Shown here in pieces: positions 19,889 through 31,168 of a stretch of 64,000 nt of DNA (its first letter is position 1; each line of letters begins with the position of its first letter). The DNA is from Hippasteria phrygiana (lineage: Eukaryota > Echinodermata > Asteroidea > Valvatida > Goniasteridae), in NCBI GenBank assembly GCA_037893225.1, contig JAZGUH010000074.1, forward strand, positions 186,001 to 250,000, in the 5' to 3' direction. The position numbers and the translations under genes were made by a program. The notes under the pieces were generated by a model that saw only the letters and a program-made list of their open reading frames with translations, did not search any database and was not told where the DNA came from.

Positions 19889-20165
19889 AACTTTTGTGCG
19901 TGTCCGAACTATTTTTTGTTGAATATTTTGTCCCGATTTTCCTTCACCATTTGATGTTTGTTCAGGAACTCTCCCATCTCTTTGTCACAACCTAAAGTTC
20001 CGAGTGACCACCAATACCGGTTAATAACACACTTTATGTATCCTCGATTACAGTGTCAAAGGTTGGAAATTAAACATTTGCTGATTGTCGCAGATCATAC
20101 CTATATGCATTTCGAAGCCAGAAAGTAATGATTTTTCTAAACGTTTTTAAATTGCACTGTTGTGA

Positions 20166-20247
20166 GACGAGGTGGCCGAGTGGTTAAGGCGATGGACTGC
20201 TAATCCATTGTGCTCTGCACGCGTGGGTTCGAATCCCATCCTCGTCG
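20166..20247 (+). tRNA. tRNA-Ser-GCT: tRNA-Ser(GCT), canonical
   Basis: Reference sequence, with the aaacgttttt leader variant. Confidence 0.96.
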
Positions 20248-20429
20248 AAATTCAGTGTTTTTGGAAGCTTTTTATGTCTTCTTTGCCTTAAGTGCAGCCA
20301 TCGTTTACTTTTGTTTCAAGTAAGAATTACATGGAATTGTATGTGTTACGTTTCGTAAGTTTCTTCCCAGATCACCCTCCTCACTTCTCGACGGTAGAAG
20401 TTTTAAGCTTCCTTTGAAATATCCCGCAA

Positions 20430-20503
20430 GTCCCCGTGGCGTAATGGATCAGCGCGTTGGACTTCTAATTCAAAGGTTCCGGGTTCGAGTCCCGGCGGGG
20501 ATG
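20430..20503 (+). tRNA. tRNA-Arg-TCT: tRNA-Arg(TCT), canonical
   Basis: Reference sequence, cccgcaag leader. Confidence 0.96.
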
Positions 20504-20780
20504 AACTTTTGTGTGTGTCCGAACTATTTTTTGTTGAATATTTTGTCCCGATTTTCCTTCACCATTTGATGTTTGTTCAGGAACTCTCCCATCTCTTTGT
20601 CACAACCTAAAGTTCCGAGTGACCACCAATACCAGTTAATAACACACTTTATGTATCCTCGATTACAGTGTCAAAGGTTGGAAATTAAACATTTGCTGAT
20701 TGTCGCAGATCATACCTATATGCATTTCGAAGCCAGAAAGTAATGATTTTTCTAAAAGTTTTTAAATTGCACTGTTGTGA

Positions 20781-20862
20781 GACGAGGTGGCCGAGTGGTT
20801 AAGGCGATGGACTGCTAATCCATTGTGCTCTGCACGCGTGGGTTCGAATCCCATCCTCGTCG
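20781..20862 (+). tRNA. tRNA-Ser-GCT: tRNA-Ser(GCT), canonical
   Basis: Identical to the reference copy at 17091. Confidence 0.96.
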
Positions 20863-21044
20863 AAATTCAGTGTTTTTGGAAGCTTTTTATGTCTTCTTTG
20901 CCTTAAGTGCAGCCATCGTTTACTTTTGTTTCAAGTAAGAATTACATGGAATTGTATGTGTTACGTTTCGTAAGTTTCTTCCCAGATCACCCTCCTCACT
21001 TCTCGACGGTAGAAGTTTTAAGCTTCCTTTGAAATATCCAGCAA

Positions 21045-21118
21045 GTCCCCGTGGCGTAATGGATCAGCGCGTTGGACTTCTAATTCAAAGGTTCCGGGTT
21101 CGAGTCCCGGCGGGGATG
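21045..21118 (+). tRNA. tRNA-Arg-TCT: tRNA-Arg(TCT), canonical
   Basis: Identical to the reference copy at 1682. Confidence 0.96.
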
Positions 21119-21395
21119 AACTTTTGTGTGTGTCCGAACTATTTTTTGTTGAATATTTTGTCCCGATTTTCCTTCACCATTTGATGTTTGTTCAGGAACT
21201 CTCCCATCTCTTTGTCACAACCTAAAGTTCCGAGTGACCACCAATACCGGTTAATAACACACTTTATGTATCCTCGATTACAGTGTCAAAGGTTGGAAAT
21301 TAAACATTTGCTGATTGTCGCAGATCATACCTATATGCATTTCGAAGCCAGAAAGTAATGATTTTTCTAAAAGTTTTTAAATTGCACTGTTGTGA

Positions 21396-21477
21396 GACGA
21401 GGTGGCCGAGTGGTTAAGGCGATGGACTGCTAATCCATTGTGCTCTGCACGCGTGGGTTCGAATCCCATCCTCGTCG
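21396..21477 (+). tRNA. tRNA-Ser-GCT: tRNA-Ser(GCT), canonical
   Basis: Identical to the reference copy at 17091. Confidence 0.96.
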
Positions 21478-21659
21478 AAATTCAGTGTTTTTGGAAGCTT
21501 TTTATGTCTTCTTTGCCTTAAGTGCAGCCATCGTTTACTTTTGTTTCAAGTAAGAATTACATGGAATTGTATGTGTTACGTTTCGTAAGTTTCTTCCCAG
21601 ATCACCCTCCTCACTTCTCGACGGTAGAAGTTTTAAGCTTCCTTTGAAATATCCAGCAA

Positions 21660-21733
21660 GTCCCCATGGCGTAATGGATCAGCGCGTTGGACTTCTAATT
21701 CAAAGGTTCCGGGTTCGAGTCCCGGCGGGGATG
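21660..21733 (+). tRNA. tRNA-Arg-TCT: tRNA-Arg(TCT), variant
   Basis: G7A acceptor mismatch, with the gtgcgtgtcc trailer. Confidence 0.9.
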
Positions 21734-22010
21734 AACTTTTGTGCGTGTCCGAACTATTTTTTGTTGAATATTTTGTCCCGATTTTCCTTCACCATTTGAT
21801 GTTTGTTCAGGAACTCTCCCATCTCTTTGTCACAACCTAAAGTTCCGAGTGACCACCAATACCGGTTAATAACACACTTTATGTATCCTCGATTACAGTG
21901 TCAAAGGTTGGAAATTAAACATTTGCTGATTGTCGCAGATCATACCTATATGCATTTCGAAGCCAGAAAGTAATGATTTTTCTAAACGTTTTTAAATTGC
22001 ACTGTTGTGA

Positions 22011-22092
22011 GACGAGGTGGCCGAGTGGTTAAGGCGATGGACTGCTAATCCATTGTGCTCTGCACGCGTGGGTTCGAATCCCATCCTCGTCG
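22011..22092 (+). tRNA. tRNA-Ser-GCT: tRNA-Ser(GCT), canonical
   Basis: Reference sequence, aaacgttttt leader. Confidence 0.96.
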
Positions 22093-22274
22093 AAATTCAG
22101 TGTTTTTGGAAGCTTTTTATGTCTTCTTTGCCTTAAGTGCAGCCATCGTTTACTTTTGTTTCAAGTAAGAATTACATGGAATTGTATGTGTTACGTTTCG
22201 TAAGTTTCTTCCCAGATCACCCTCCTCACTTCTCGACGGTAGAAGTTTTAAGCTTCCTTTGAAATATCCCGCAA

Positions 22275-22348
22275 GTCCCCGTGGCGTAATGGATCAGCGC
22301 GTTGGACTTCTAATTCAAAGGTTCCGGGTTCGAGTCCCGGCGGGGATG
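22275..22348 (+). tRNA. tRNA-Arg-TCT: tRNA-Arg(TCT), canonical
   Basis: Reference sequence, cccgcaag leader. Confidence 0.96.
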
Positions 22349-22625
22349 AACTTTTGTGTGTGTCCGAACTATTTTTTGTTGAATATTTTGTCCCGATTTT
22401 CCTTCACCATTTGATGTTTGTTCAGGAACTCTCCCATCTCTTTGTCACAACCTAAAGTTCCGAGTGACCACCAATACCAGTTAATAACACACTTTATGTA
22501 TCCTCGATTACAGTGTCAAAGGTTGGAAATTAAACATTTGCTGATTGTCGCAGATCATACCTATATGCATTTCGAAGCCAGAAAGTAATGATTTTTCTAA
22601 AAGTTTTTAAATTGCACTGTTGTGA

Positions 22626-22707
22626 GACGAGGTGGCCGAGTGGTTAAGGCGATGGACTGCTAATCCATTGTGCTCTGCACGCGTGGGTTCGAATCCCATC
22701 CTCGTCG
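22626..22707 (+). tRNA. tRNA-Ser-GCT: tRNA-Ser(GCT), canonical
   Basis: Identical to the reference copy at 17091. Confidence 0.96.
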
Positions 22708-22889
22708 AAATTCAGTGTTTTTGGAAGCTTTTTATGTCTTCTTTGCCTTAAGTGCAGCCATCGTTTACTTTTGTTTCAAGTAAGAATTACATGGAATTGT
22801 ATGTGTTACGTTTCGTAAGTTTCTTCCCAGATCACCCTCCTCACTTCTCGACGGTAGAAGTTTTAAGCTTCCTTTGAAATATCCAGCAA

Positions 22890-22963
22890 GTCCCCGTGGC
22901 GTAATGGATCAGCGCGTTGGACTTCTAATTCAAAGGTTCCGGGTTCGAGTCCCGGCGGGGATG
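22890..22963 (+). tRNA. tRNA-Arg-TCT: tRNA-Arg(TCT), canonical
   Basis: Identical to the reference copy at 1682. Confidence 0.96.
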
Positions 22964-23240
22964 AACTTTTGTGTGTGTCCGAACTATTTTTTGTTGAATA
23001 TTTTGTCCCGATTTTCCTTCACCATATGATGTTTGTTCAGGAACTCTCCCATCTCTTTGTCACAACCTAAAGTTCCGAGTGACCACCAATACCGGTTAAT
23101 AACACACTTTATGTATCCTCGATTACAGTGTCAAAGGTTGGAAATTAAACATTTGCTGATTGTCGCAGATCATACCTATATGCATTTCGAAGCCAGAAAG
23201 TAATGATTTTTCTAAAAGTTTTTAAATTGCACTGTTGTGA

Positions 23241-23322
23241 GACGAGGTGGCCGAGTGGTTAAGACGATGGACTGCTAATCCATTGTGCTCTGCACGCGTG
23301 GGTTCGAATCCCATTCTCGTCG
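23241..23322 (+). tRNA. tRNA-Ser-GCT: tRNA-Ser(GCT), variant
   Basis: G24A and C75T, as at 188. Confidence 0.9.
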
Positions 23323-23504
23323 AAATTCAGTGTTTTTGGAAGCTTTTTATGTCTTCTTTGCCTTAAGTGCAGCCATCGTTTACTTTTGTTTCGAGTAAGA
23401 ATTGCATGGAATTGTATGTGTTACGTTTCGTAAGTTTCTTCCCAGATCACCCTCCTCACTTCTCGATGGTAGAAGTTTTAAGCTTCCTTTGAAATATCCA
23501 GCAA

Positions 23505-23578
23505 GTCCCCGTGGCGTAATGGATCAGCGCGTTGGACTTCTAATTCAAAGGTTCCGGGTTCGAGTCCCGGCGGGGATG
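23505..23578 (+). tRNA. tRNA-Arg-TCT: tRNA-Arg(TCT), canonical
   Basis: Identical to the reference copy at 1682. Confidence 0.96.
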
Positions 23579-23855
23579 AACTTTTGTGTGTGTCCGAACT
23601 ATTTTTTGTTGAATATTTTGTCCCGATTTTCCTTCACCATTTGATGTTTGTTCAGGAACTCTCCCATCTCTTTGTCACAACCTAAAGTTCCGAGTGACCA
23701 CCAATACCGGTTAATAACACACTTTATGTATCCTCGATTACAGTGTCAAAGGTTGGAAATTAAACATTTGCTGATTGTCGCAGATCATACCTATATGCAT
23801 TTCGAAGCCAGAAAGTAATGATTTTTCTAAAAGTTTCTAAATTGCACTGTTGTGA

Positions 23856-23937
23856 GACGAGGTGGCCGAGTGGTTAAGACGATGGACTGCTAATCCATTG
23901 TGCTCTGCACGCGTGGGTTCGAATCCCATTCTCGTCG
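23856..23937 (+). tRNA. tRNA-Ser-GCT: tRNA-Ser(GCT), variant
   Basis: G24A and C75T, the second such copy in a row. Confidence 0.9.
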
Positions 23938-24119
23938 AAATTCAGTGTTTTTGGAAGCTTTTTATGTCTTCTTTGCCTTAAGTGCAGCCATCGTTTACTT
24001 TTGTTTCAAGTAAGAATTACATGGAATTGTATGTGTTACGTTTCGTAAGTTTCTTCCCAGATCACCCTCCTCACTTCTCGACGGTAGAAGTTTTAAGCTT
24101 CCTTTGAAATATCCAGCAA

Positions 24120-24194
24120 GTCCCCCGTGGCGTAATGGATCAGCGCGTTGGACTTCTAATTCAAAGGTTCCGGGTTCGAGTCCCGGCGGGGATG
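24120..24194 (+). tRNA. tRNA-Arg-TCT: tRNA-Arg(TCT), 75-nt copy
   Basis: One extra C in the 5' acceptor strand (five C instead of four). The stem can still pair with a bulge or a shifted 5' end, but position 1 is then uncertain. Confidence 0.85.
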
Positions 24195-24471
24195 AACTTT
24201 TGTGTGTGTCCGAACTATTTTTTGTTGAATATTTTGTCCCGATTTTCCTTCACCATTTGATGTTTGTTCAGGAACTCTCCCATCTCTTTGTCACAACCTA
24301 AAGTTCCGAGTGACCACCAATACCGGTTAATAACACACTTTATGTATCCTCGATTACAGTGTCAAAGGTTGGAAATTAAACATTTGCTGATTGTCGCAGA
24401 TCATACCTATATGCATTTCGAAGCCAGAAAGTAATGATTTTTCTAAAAGTTTTTAAATTGCACTGTTGTGA

Positions 24472-24553
24472 GACGAGGTGGCCGAGTGGTTAAGGCGATG
24501 GACTGCTAATCCATTGTGCTCTGCACGCGTGGGTTCGAATCCCATCCTCGTCG
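24472..24553 (+). tRNA. tRNA-Ser-GCT: tRNA-Ser(GCT), canonical
   Basis: Identical to the reference copy at 17091. Confidence 0.96.
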
Positions 24554-24735
24554 AAATTCAGTGTTTTTGGAAGCTTTTTATGTCTTCTTTGCCTTAAGTG
24601 CAGCCATCGTTTACTTTTGTTTCAAGTAAGAATTACATGGAATTGTATGTGTTACGTTTCGTAAGTTTCTTCCCAGATCACCCTCCTCACTTCTCGACGG
24701 TAGAAGTTTTAAGCTTCCTTTGAAATATCCAGCAA

Positions 24736-24809
24736 GTCCCCATGGCGTAATGGATCAGCGCGTTGGACTTCTAATTCAAAGGTTCCGGGTTCGAGTCCCG
24801 GCGGGGATG
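24736..24809 (+). tRNA. tRNA-Arg-TCT: tRNA-Arg(TCT), variant
   Basis: G7A acceptor mismatch, gtgcgtgtcc trailer. Confidence 0.9.
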
Positions 24810-25086
24810 AACTTTTGTGCGTGTCCGAACTATTTTTTGTTGAATATTTTGTCCCGATTTTCCTTCACCATTTGATGTTTGTTCAGGAACTCTCCCATCT
24901 CTTTGTCACAACCTAAAGTTCCGAGTGACCACCAATACCGGTTAATAACACACTTTATGTATCCTCGATTACAGTGTCAAAGGTTGGAAATTAAACATTT
25001 GCTGATTGTCGCAGATCATACCTATATGCATTTCGAAGCCAGAAAGTAATGATTTTTCTAAACGTTTTTAAATTGCACTGTTGTGA

Positions 25087-25168
25087 GACGAGGTGGCCGA
25101 GTGGTTAAGGCGATGGACTGCTAATCCATTGTGCTCTGCACGCGTGGGTTCGAATCCCATCCTCGTCG
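25087..25168 (+). tRNA. tRNA-Ser-GCT: tRNA-Ser(GCT), canonical
   Basis: Reference sequence, aaacgttttt leader. Confidence 0.96.
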
Positions 25169-25350
25169 AAATTCAGTGTTTTTGGAAGCTTTTTATGTCT
25201 TCTTTGCCTTAAGTGCAGCCATCGTTTACTTTTGTTTCAAGTAAGAATTACATGGAATTGTATGTGTTACGTTTCGTAAGTTTCTTCCCAGATCACCCTC
25301 CTCACTTCTCGACGGTAGAAGTTTTAAGCTTCCTTTGAAATATCCCGCAA

Positions 25351-25424
25351 GTCCCCGTGGCGTAATGGATCAGCGCGTTGGACTTCTAATTCAAAGGTTC
25401 CGGGTTCGAGTCCCGGCGGGGATG
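25351..25424 (+). tRNA. tRNA-Arg-TCT: tRNA-Arg(TCT), canonical
   Basis: Reference sequence, cccgcaag leader. Confidence 0.96.
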
Positions 25425-25701
25425 AACTTTTGTGTGTGTCCGAACTATTTTTTGTTGAATATTTTGTCCCGATTTTCCTTCACCATTTGATGTTTGTTCA
25501 GGAACTCTCCCATCTCTTTGTCACAACCTAAAGTTCCGAGTGACCACCAATACCAGTTAATAACACACTTTATGTATCCTCGATTACAGTGTCAAAGGTT
25601 GGAAATTAAACATTTGCTGATTGTCGCAGATCATACCTATATGCATTTCGAAGCCAGAAAGTAATGATTTTTCTAAAAGTTTTTAAATTGCACTGTTGTG
25701 A

Positions 25702-25783
25702 GACGAGGTGGCCGAGTGGTTAAGGCGATGGACTGCTAATCCATTGTGCTCTGCACGCGTGGGTTCGAATCCCATCCTCGTCG
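25702..25783 (+). tRNA. tRNA-Ser-GCT: tRNA-Ser(GCT), canonical
   Basis: Identical to the reference copy at 17091. Confidence 0.96.
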
Positions 25784-25965
25784 AAATTCAGTGTTTTTGG
25801 AAGCTTTTTATGTCTTCTTTGCCTTAAGTGCAGCCATCGTTTACTTTTGTTTCAAGTAAGAATTACATGGAATTGTATGTGTTACGTTTCGTAAGTTTCT
25901 TCCCAGATCACCCTCCTCACTTCTCGACGGTAGAAGTTTTAAGCTTCCTTTGAAATATCCAGCAA

Positions 25966-26039
25966 GTCCCCGTGGCGTAATGGATCAGCGCGTTGGACTT
26001 CTAATTCAAAGGTTCCGGGTTCGAGTCCCGGCGGGGATG
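25966..26039 (+). tRNA. tRNA-Arg-TCT: tRNA-Arg(TCT), canonical
   Basis: Identical to the reference copy at 1682. Confidence 0.96.
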
Positions 26040-26316
26040 AACTTTTGTGTGTGTCCGAACTATTTTTTGTTGAATATTTTGTCCCGATTTTCCTTCACCA
26101 TATGATGTTTGTTCAGGAACTCTCCCATCTCTTTGTCACAACCTAAAGTTCCGAGTGACCACCAATACCGGTTAATAACACACTTTATGTATCCTCGATT
26201 ACAGTGTCAAAGGTTGGAAATTAAACATTTGCTGATTGTCGCAGATCATACCTATATGCATTTCGAAGCCAGAAAGTAATGATTTTTCTAAAAGTTTTTA
26301 AATTCCACTGTTGTGA

Positions 26317-26398
26317 GACGAGGTGGCCGAGTGGTTAAGACGATGGACTGCTAATCCATTGTGCTCTGCACGCGTGGGTTCGAATCCCATTCTCGTCG
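26317..26398 (+). tRNA. tRNA-Ser-GCT: tRNA-Ser(GCT), variant
   Basis: G24A and C75T. Confidence 0.9.
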
Positions 26399-26580
26399 AA
26401 ATTCAGTGTTTTTGGAAGCTTTTTATGTCTTCTTTGCCTTAAGTGCAGCCATCGTTTACTTTTGTTTCGAGTAAGAATTGCATGGAATTGTATGTGTTAC
26501 GTTTCGTAAGTTTCTTCCCAGATCACCCTCCTCACTTCTCGACGGTAGAAGTTTTAAGCTTCCTTTGAAATATCCTGCAA

Positions 26581-26654
26581 GTCCCCGTGGCGTAATGGAT
26601 CAGCGCGTTGGACTTCTAATTCAAAGGTTCCGGGTTCGAGTCCCGGCGGGGATG
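26581..26654 (+). tRNA. tRNA-Arg-TCT: tRNA-Arg(TCT), canonical
   Basis: Reference sequence, leader cctgcaag. Confidence 0.96.
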
Positions 26655-26931
26655 AACTTTTGTGTGTGTCCGAACTATTTTTTGTTGAATATTTTGTCCC
26701 GATTTTCCTTCACCATTTGATGTTTGTTCAGGAACTCTCCCATCTCTTTGTCACAACCTAAAGTTCCGAGTGACCACCAATACCGGTTAATAACACACTT
26801 TATGTATCCTCGATTACAGTGTCAAAGGTTGGAAATTAAACATTTGCTGATTGTCGCAGATCATACCTATATGCATTTCGAAGCCAGAAAGTAATGATTT
26901 TTCTAAAAGTTTTTAAATTGCACTGTTGTGA

Positions 26932-27013
26932 GACGAGGTGGCCGAGTGGTTAAGGCGATGGACTGCTAATCCATTGTGCTCTGCACGCGTGGGTTCGAAT
27001 CCCATCCTCGTCG
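26932..27013 (+). tRNA. tRNA-Ser-GCT: tRNA-Ser(GCT), canonical
   Basis: Reference sequence. Its first terminator is T6 instead of T5. Confidence 0.96.
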
Positions 27014-27195
27014 AAATTCAGTGTTTTTTGAAGCTTTTTATGTCTTCTTTGCCTTAAGTGCAGCCATCGTTTACTTTTGTTTCAAGTAAGAATTACATGG
27101 AATTGTATGTGTTACGTTTCGTAAGTTTCTTCCCAGATCACCCTCCTCACTTCTCGACGGTAGAAGTTTTAAGCTTCCTTTGAAATATCCAGCAA

Positions 27196-27269
27196 GTCCC
27201 CATGGCGTAATGGATCAGCGCGTTGGACTTCTAATTCAAAGGTTCCGGGTTCGAGTCCCGGCGGGGATG
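27196..27269 (+). tRNA. tRNA-Arg-TCT: tRNA-Arg(TCT), variant
   Basis: G7A acceptor mismatch, gtgcgtgtcc trailer. Confidence 0.9.
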
Positions 27270-27546
27270 AACTTTTGTGCGTGTCCGAACTATTTTTTGT
27301 TGAATATTTTGTCCCGATTTTCCTTCACCATTTGATGTTTGTTCAGGAACTCTCCCATCTCTTTGTCACAACCTAAAGTTCCGAGTGACCACCAATACCG
27401 GTTAATAACACACTTTATGTATCCTCGATTACAGTGTCAAAGGTTGGAAATTAAACATTTGCTGATTGTCGCAGATCATACCTATATGCATTTCGAAGCC
27501 AGAAAGTAATGATTTTTCTAAACGTTTTTAAATTGCACTGTTGTGA

Positions 27547-27628
27547 GACGAGGTGGCCGAGTGGTTAAGGCGATGGACTGCTAATCCATTGTGCTCTGCA
27601 CGCGTGGGTTCGAATCCCATCCTCGTCG
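27547..27628 (+). tRNA. tRNA-Ser-GCT: tRNA-Ser(GCT), canonical
   Basis: Reference sequence, aaacgttttt leader. Confidence 0.96.
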
Positions 27629-27810
27629 AAATTCAGTGTTTTTGGAAGCTTTTTATGTCTTCTTTGCCTTAAGTGCAGCCATCGTTTACTTTTGTTTCAA
27701 GTAAGAATTACATGGAATTGTATGTGTTACGTTTCGTAAGTTTCTTCCCAGATCACCCTCCTCACTTCTCGACGGTAGAAGTTTTAAGCTTCCTTTGAAA
27801 TATCCCGCAA

Positions 27811-27884
27811 GTCCCCGTGGCGTAATGGATCAGCGCGTTGGACTTCTAATTCAAAGGTTCCGGGTTCGAGTCCCGGCGGGGATG
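27811..27884 (+). tRNA. tRNA-Arg-TCT: tRNA-Arg(TCT), canonical
   Basis: Reference sequence, cccgcaag leader. Confidence 0.96.
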
Positions 27885-28161
27885 AACTTTTGTGTGTGTC
27901 CGAACTATTTTTTGTTGAATATTTTGTCCCGATTTTCCTTCACCATTTGATGTTTGTTCAGGAACTCTCCCATCTCTTTGTCACAACCTAAAGTTCCGAG
28001 TGACCACCAATACCAGTTAATAACACACTTTATGTATCCTCGATTACAGTGTCAAAGGTTGGAAATTAAACATTTGCTGATTGTCGCAGATCATACCTAT
28101 ATGCATTTCGAAGCCAGAAAGTAATGATTTTTCTAAAAGTTTTTAAATTGCACTGTTGTGA

Positions 28162-28243
28162 GACGAGGTGGCCGAGTGGTTAAGGCGATGGACTGCTAAT
28201 CCATTGTGCTCTGCACGCGTGGGTTCGAATCCCATCCTCGTCG
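28162..28243 (+). tRNA. tRNA-Ser-GCT: tRNA-Ser(GCT), canonical
   Basis: Identical to the reference copy at 17091. Confidence 0.96.
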
Positions 28244-28425
28244 AAATTCAGTGTTTTTGGAAGCTTTTTATGTCTTCTTTGCCTTAAGTGCAGCCATCGT
28301 TTACTTTTGTTTCAAGTAAGAATTACATGGAATTGTATGTGTTACGTTTCGTAAGTTTCTTCCCAGATCACCCTCCTCACTTCTCGACGGTAGAAGTTTT
28401 AAGCTTCCTTTGAAATATCCAGCAA

Positions 28426-28499
28426 GTCCCCGTGGCGTAATGGATCAGCGCGTTGGACTTCTAATTCAAAGGTTCCGGGTTCGAGTCCCGGCGGGGATG
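28426..28499 (+). tRNA. tRNA-Arg-TCT: tRNA-Arg(TCT), canonical
   Basis: Identical to the reference copy at 1682. Confidence 0.96.
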
Positions 28500-28776
28500 A
28501 ACTTTTGTGTGTGTCCGAACTATTTTTTGTTGAATATTTTGTCCCGATTTTCCTTCACCATATGATGTTTGTTCAGGAACTCTCCCATCTCTTTGTCACA
28601 ACCTAAAGTTCCGAGTGACCACCAATACCGGTTAATAACACACTTTATGTATCCTCGATTACAGTGTCAAAGGTTGGAAATTAAACATTTGCTGATTGTC
28701 GCAGATCATACCTATATGCATTTCGAAGCCAGAAAGTAATGATTTTTCTAAAAGTTTTTAAATTGCACTGTTGTGA

Positions 28777-28858
28777 GACGAGGTGGCCGAGTGGTTAAGA
28801 CGATGGACTGCTAATCCATTGTGCTCTGCACGCGTGGGTTCGAATCCCATTCTCGTCG
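28777..28858 (+). tRNA. tRNA-Ser-GCT: tRNA-Ser(GCT), variant
   Basis: G24A and C75T. Confidence 0.9.
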
Positions 28859-29040
28859 AAATTCAGTGTTTTTGGAAGCTTTTTATGTCTTCTTTGCCTT
28901 AAGTGCAGCCATCGTTTACTTTTGTTTCGAGTAAGAATTGCATGGAATTGTATGTGTTACGTTTCGTAAGTTTCTTCCCAGATCACCCTCCTCACTTCTC
29001 GACGGTAGAAGTTTTAAGCTTCCTTTGAAATATCCTGCAA

Positions 29041-29114
29041 GTCCCCGTGGCGTAATGGATCAGCGTGTTGGACTTCTAATTCAAAGGTTCCGGGTTCGAG
29101 TCCCGGCGGGGATG
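29041..29114 (+). tRNA. tRNA-Arg-TCT: tRNA-Arg(TCT), variant
   Basis: C26T turns a D-stem pair into a G-T wobble. Leader cctgcaag, trailer gtgcgtgtcc. Confidence 0.92.
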
Positions 29115-29391
29115 AACTTTTGTGCGTGTCCGAACTATTTTTTGTTGAATATTTTGTCCCGATTTTCCTTCACCATTTGATGTTTGTTCAGGAACTCTCC
29201 CATCTCTTTGTCACAACCTAAAGTTCCGAGTGACCACCAATACCGGTTAATAACACACTTTATGTATCCTCGATTACAGTGTCAAAGGTTGGAAATTAAA
29301 CATTTGCTGATTGTCGCAGATCATACCTATATGCATTTCGAAGCCAGAAAGTAATGATTTTTCTAAAAGTTTTTAAATTGCACTGTTGTGA

Positions 29392-29473
29392 GACGAGGTG
29401 GCCGAGTGGTTAAGGCGATGGACTGCTAATCCATTGTGCTCTGCACGCGTGGGTTCGAATCCCATCCTCGTCG
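29392..29473 (+). tRNA. tRNA-Ser-GCT: tRNA-Ser(GCT), canonical
   Basis: Identical to the reference copy at 17091. Confidence 0.96.
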
Positions 29474-29655
29474 AAATTCAGTGTTTTTGGAAGCTTTTTA
29501 TGTCTTCTTTGCCTTAAGTGCAGCCATCGTTTACTTTTGTTTCAAGTAAGAATTACATGGAATTGTATGTGTTACGTTTCGTAAGTTTCTTCCCAGATCA
29601 CCCTCCTCACTTCTCGACGGTAGAAGTTTTAAGCTTCCTTTGAAATATCCCGCAA

Positions 29656-29729
29656 GTCCCCGTGGCGTAATGGATCAGCGCGTTGGACTTCTAATTCAAA
29701 GGTTCCGGGTTCGAGTCCCGGCGGGGATG
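29656..29729 (+). tRNA. tRNA-Arg-TCT: tRNA-Arg(TCT), canonical
   Basis: Reference sequence, cccgcaag leader. Confidence 0.96.
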
Positions 29730-30006
29730 AACTTTTGTGTGTGTCCGAACTATTTTTTGTTGAATATTTTGTCCCGATTTTCCTTCACCATTTGATGTTT
29801 GTTCAGGAACTCTCCCATCTCTTTGTCACAACCTAAAGTTCCGAGTGACCACCAATACCAGTTAATAACACACTTTATGTATCCTCGATTACAGTGTCAA
29901 AGGTTGGAAATTAAACATTTGCTGATTGTCGCAGATCATACCTATATGCATTTCGAAGCCAGAAAGTAATGATTTTTCTAAAAGTTTTTAAATTGCACTG
30001 TTGTGA

Positions 30007-30088
30007 GACGAGGTGGCCGAGTGGTTAAGGCGATGGACTGCTAATCCATTGTGCTCTGCACGCGTGGGTTCGAATCCCATCCTCGTCG
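30007..30088 (+). tRNA. tRNA-Ser-GCT: tRNA-Ser(GCT), canonical
   Basis: Identical to the reference copy at 17091. Confidence 0.96.
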
Positions 30089-30270
30089 AAATTCAGTATT
30101 TTTGGAAGCTTTTTATGTCTTCTTTGCCTTAAGTGCAGCCATCGTTTACTTTTGTTTCAAGTAAGAATTACATGGAATTGTATGTGTTACGTTTCGTAAG
30201 TTTCTTCCCAGATCACCCTCCTCACTTCTCGACGGTAGAAGTTTTAAGCTTCCTTTGAAATATCCCGCAA

Positions 30271-30344
30271 GTCCCCGTGGCGTAATGGATCAGCGCGTTG
30301 GACTTCTAATTCAAAGGTTCCGGGTTCGAGTCCCGGCGGGGATG
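30271..30344 (+). tRNA. tRNA-Arg-TCT: tRNA-Arg(TCT), canonical
   Basis: Reference sequence, cccgcaag leader. Confidence 0.96.
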
Positions 30345-30621
30345 AACTTTTGTGTGTGTCCGAACTATTTTTTGTTGAATATTTTGTCCCGATTTTCCTT
30401 CACCATTTGATATTTGTTCAGGAACTCTCCCATCTCTTTGTCACAACCTAAAGTTCCGAGTGACCACCAATACCAGTTAATAACACACTTTATGTATCCT
30501 CGATTACAGTGTCAAAGGTTGGAAATTAAACATTTGCTGATTGTCGCAGATCATACCAATATACATTTCGAAGCCAGAAAGTAATGATTTTTCTAAACGT
30601 TCTTAAAATCCACTGTTGTGA

Positions 30622-30703
30622 GACGAGGTGGCCGAGTGGTTAAGGCGATGGACTGCTAATCCATTGTGCTCTGCACGCGTGGGTTCGAATTCCATCCTCG
30701 TCG
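30622..30703 (+). tRNA. tRNA-Ser-GCT: tRNA-Ser(GCT), variant
   Basis: C70T makes a G-T wobble in the T stem. Its unit has no Arg gene. Confidence 0.92.
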
Positions 30704-31086
30704 AAATTCAGTGTTTTTTGGACGCTTTTTATGTCTTCTTTGCCTTAAGTGCAGCCATCGTTTACTTTTGTTTCAAGTAAGAACTGTATGTGTTACGTTT
30801 TGTAAGTTTCTTCCAAGATCACCCTCCTCACTTCTCGACGGTTGAATATTTTGTCCCGATTTTCCTTCACCATTTGATGTTTGTTCAGGAACTCTCCCTT
30901 CTCTTTGTCACAACCTAAAGTTCCGAGTGACCACCAATACCAGTTAATAACACACTTGATGTATCCTCGATTACAGTGTCAAAGGTTGGAAATTAAACAT
31001 TTGCTGATTGTCGCAGATCATACCATATGCATTTCGAAGCCAGAAAGTAATAATTTTCTAAATGTTTTCAAATCGCACTGCTGTGA
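30704..31086 (+). other. Spacer of a unit that has lost its Arg gene
   Basis: Between the Ser genes at 30622 and 31087 the unit is 465 bp long. The Arg gene and its flanks (about 150 bp) are deleted at 30841-30842, joining cgacggt directly to tgaatattttg, with GT shared at the joint. A further 10-bp loss removes ttacatggaa near 30784. Confidence 0.92.
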
Positions 31087-31168
31087 GATGAGGTGGCCGA
31101 GTTGTGAAGGCGATAGCCTGCTGATCCATTGTGCTCTGCACGAGTGGGTTCGAATCCCATCCTCGTCG
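31087..31168 (+). tRNA. tRNA-Ser(GCT), likely pseudogene
   Basis: C3T, G17T (loss of conserved G18), T20G, G29A and A31C (two broken anticodon-stem pairs), A37G and C57A. The fold is badly damaged, although the B box survives. Confidence 0.6.

Larger units (their letters stand above)
19815..30344 (+). repeat. Four-unit higher-order repeat (about 2.46 kb)
   Basis: Diagnostic spacer and gene variants recur every four units. These are an Arg copy followed by gtgcgtgtcc, a Ser leader with aaacgttttt, an Arg leader with cccgcaag, and a Ser copy with G24A plus C75T. The Arg copies with G7A at 24736 and 27196 are exactly 2460 bp apart. The spacing from 21660 to 24736 is 3076 bp, five units, so one unit was inserted or duplicated there. 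Confidence 0.8.
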
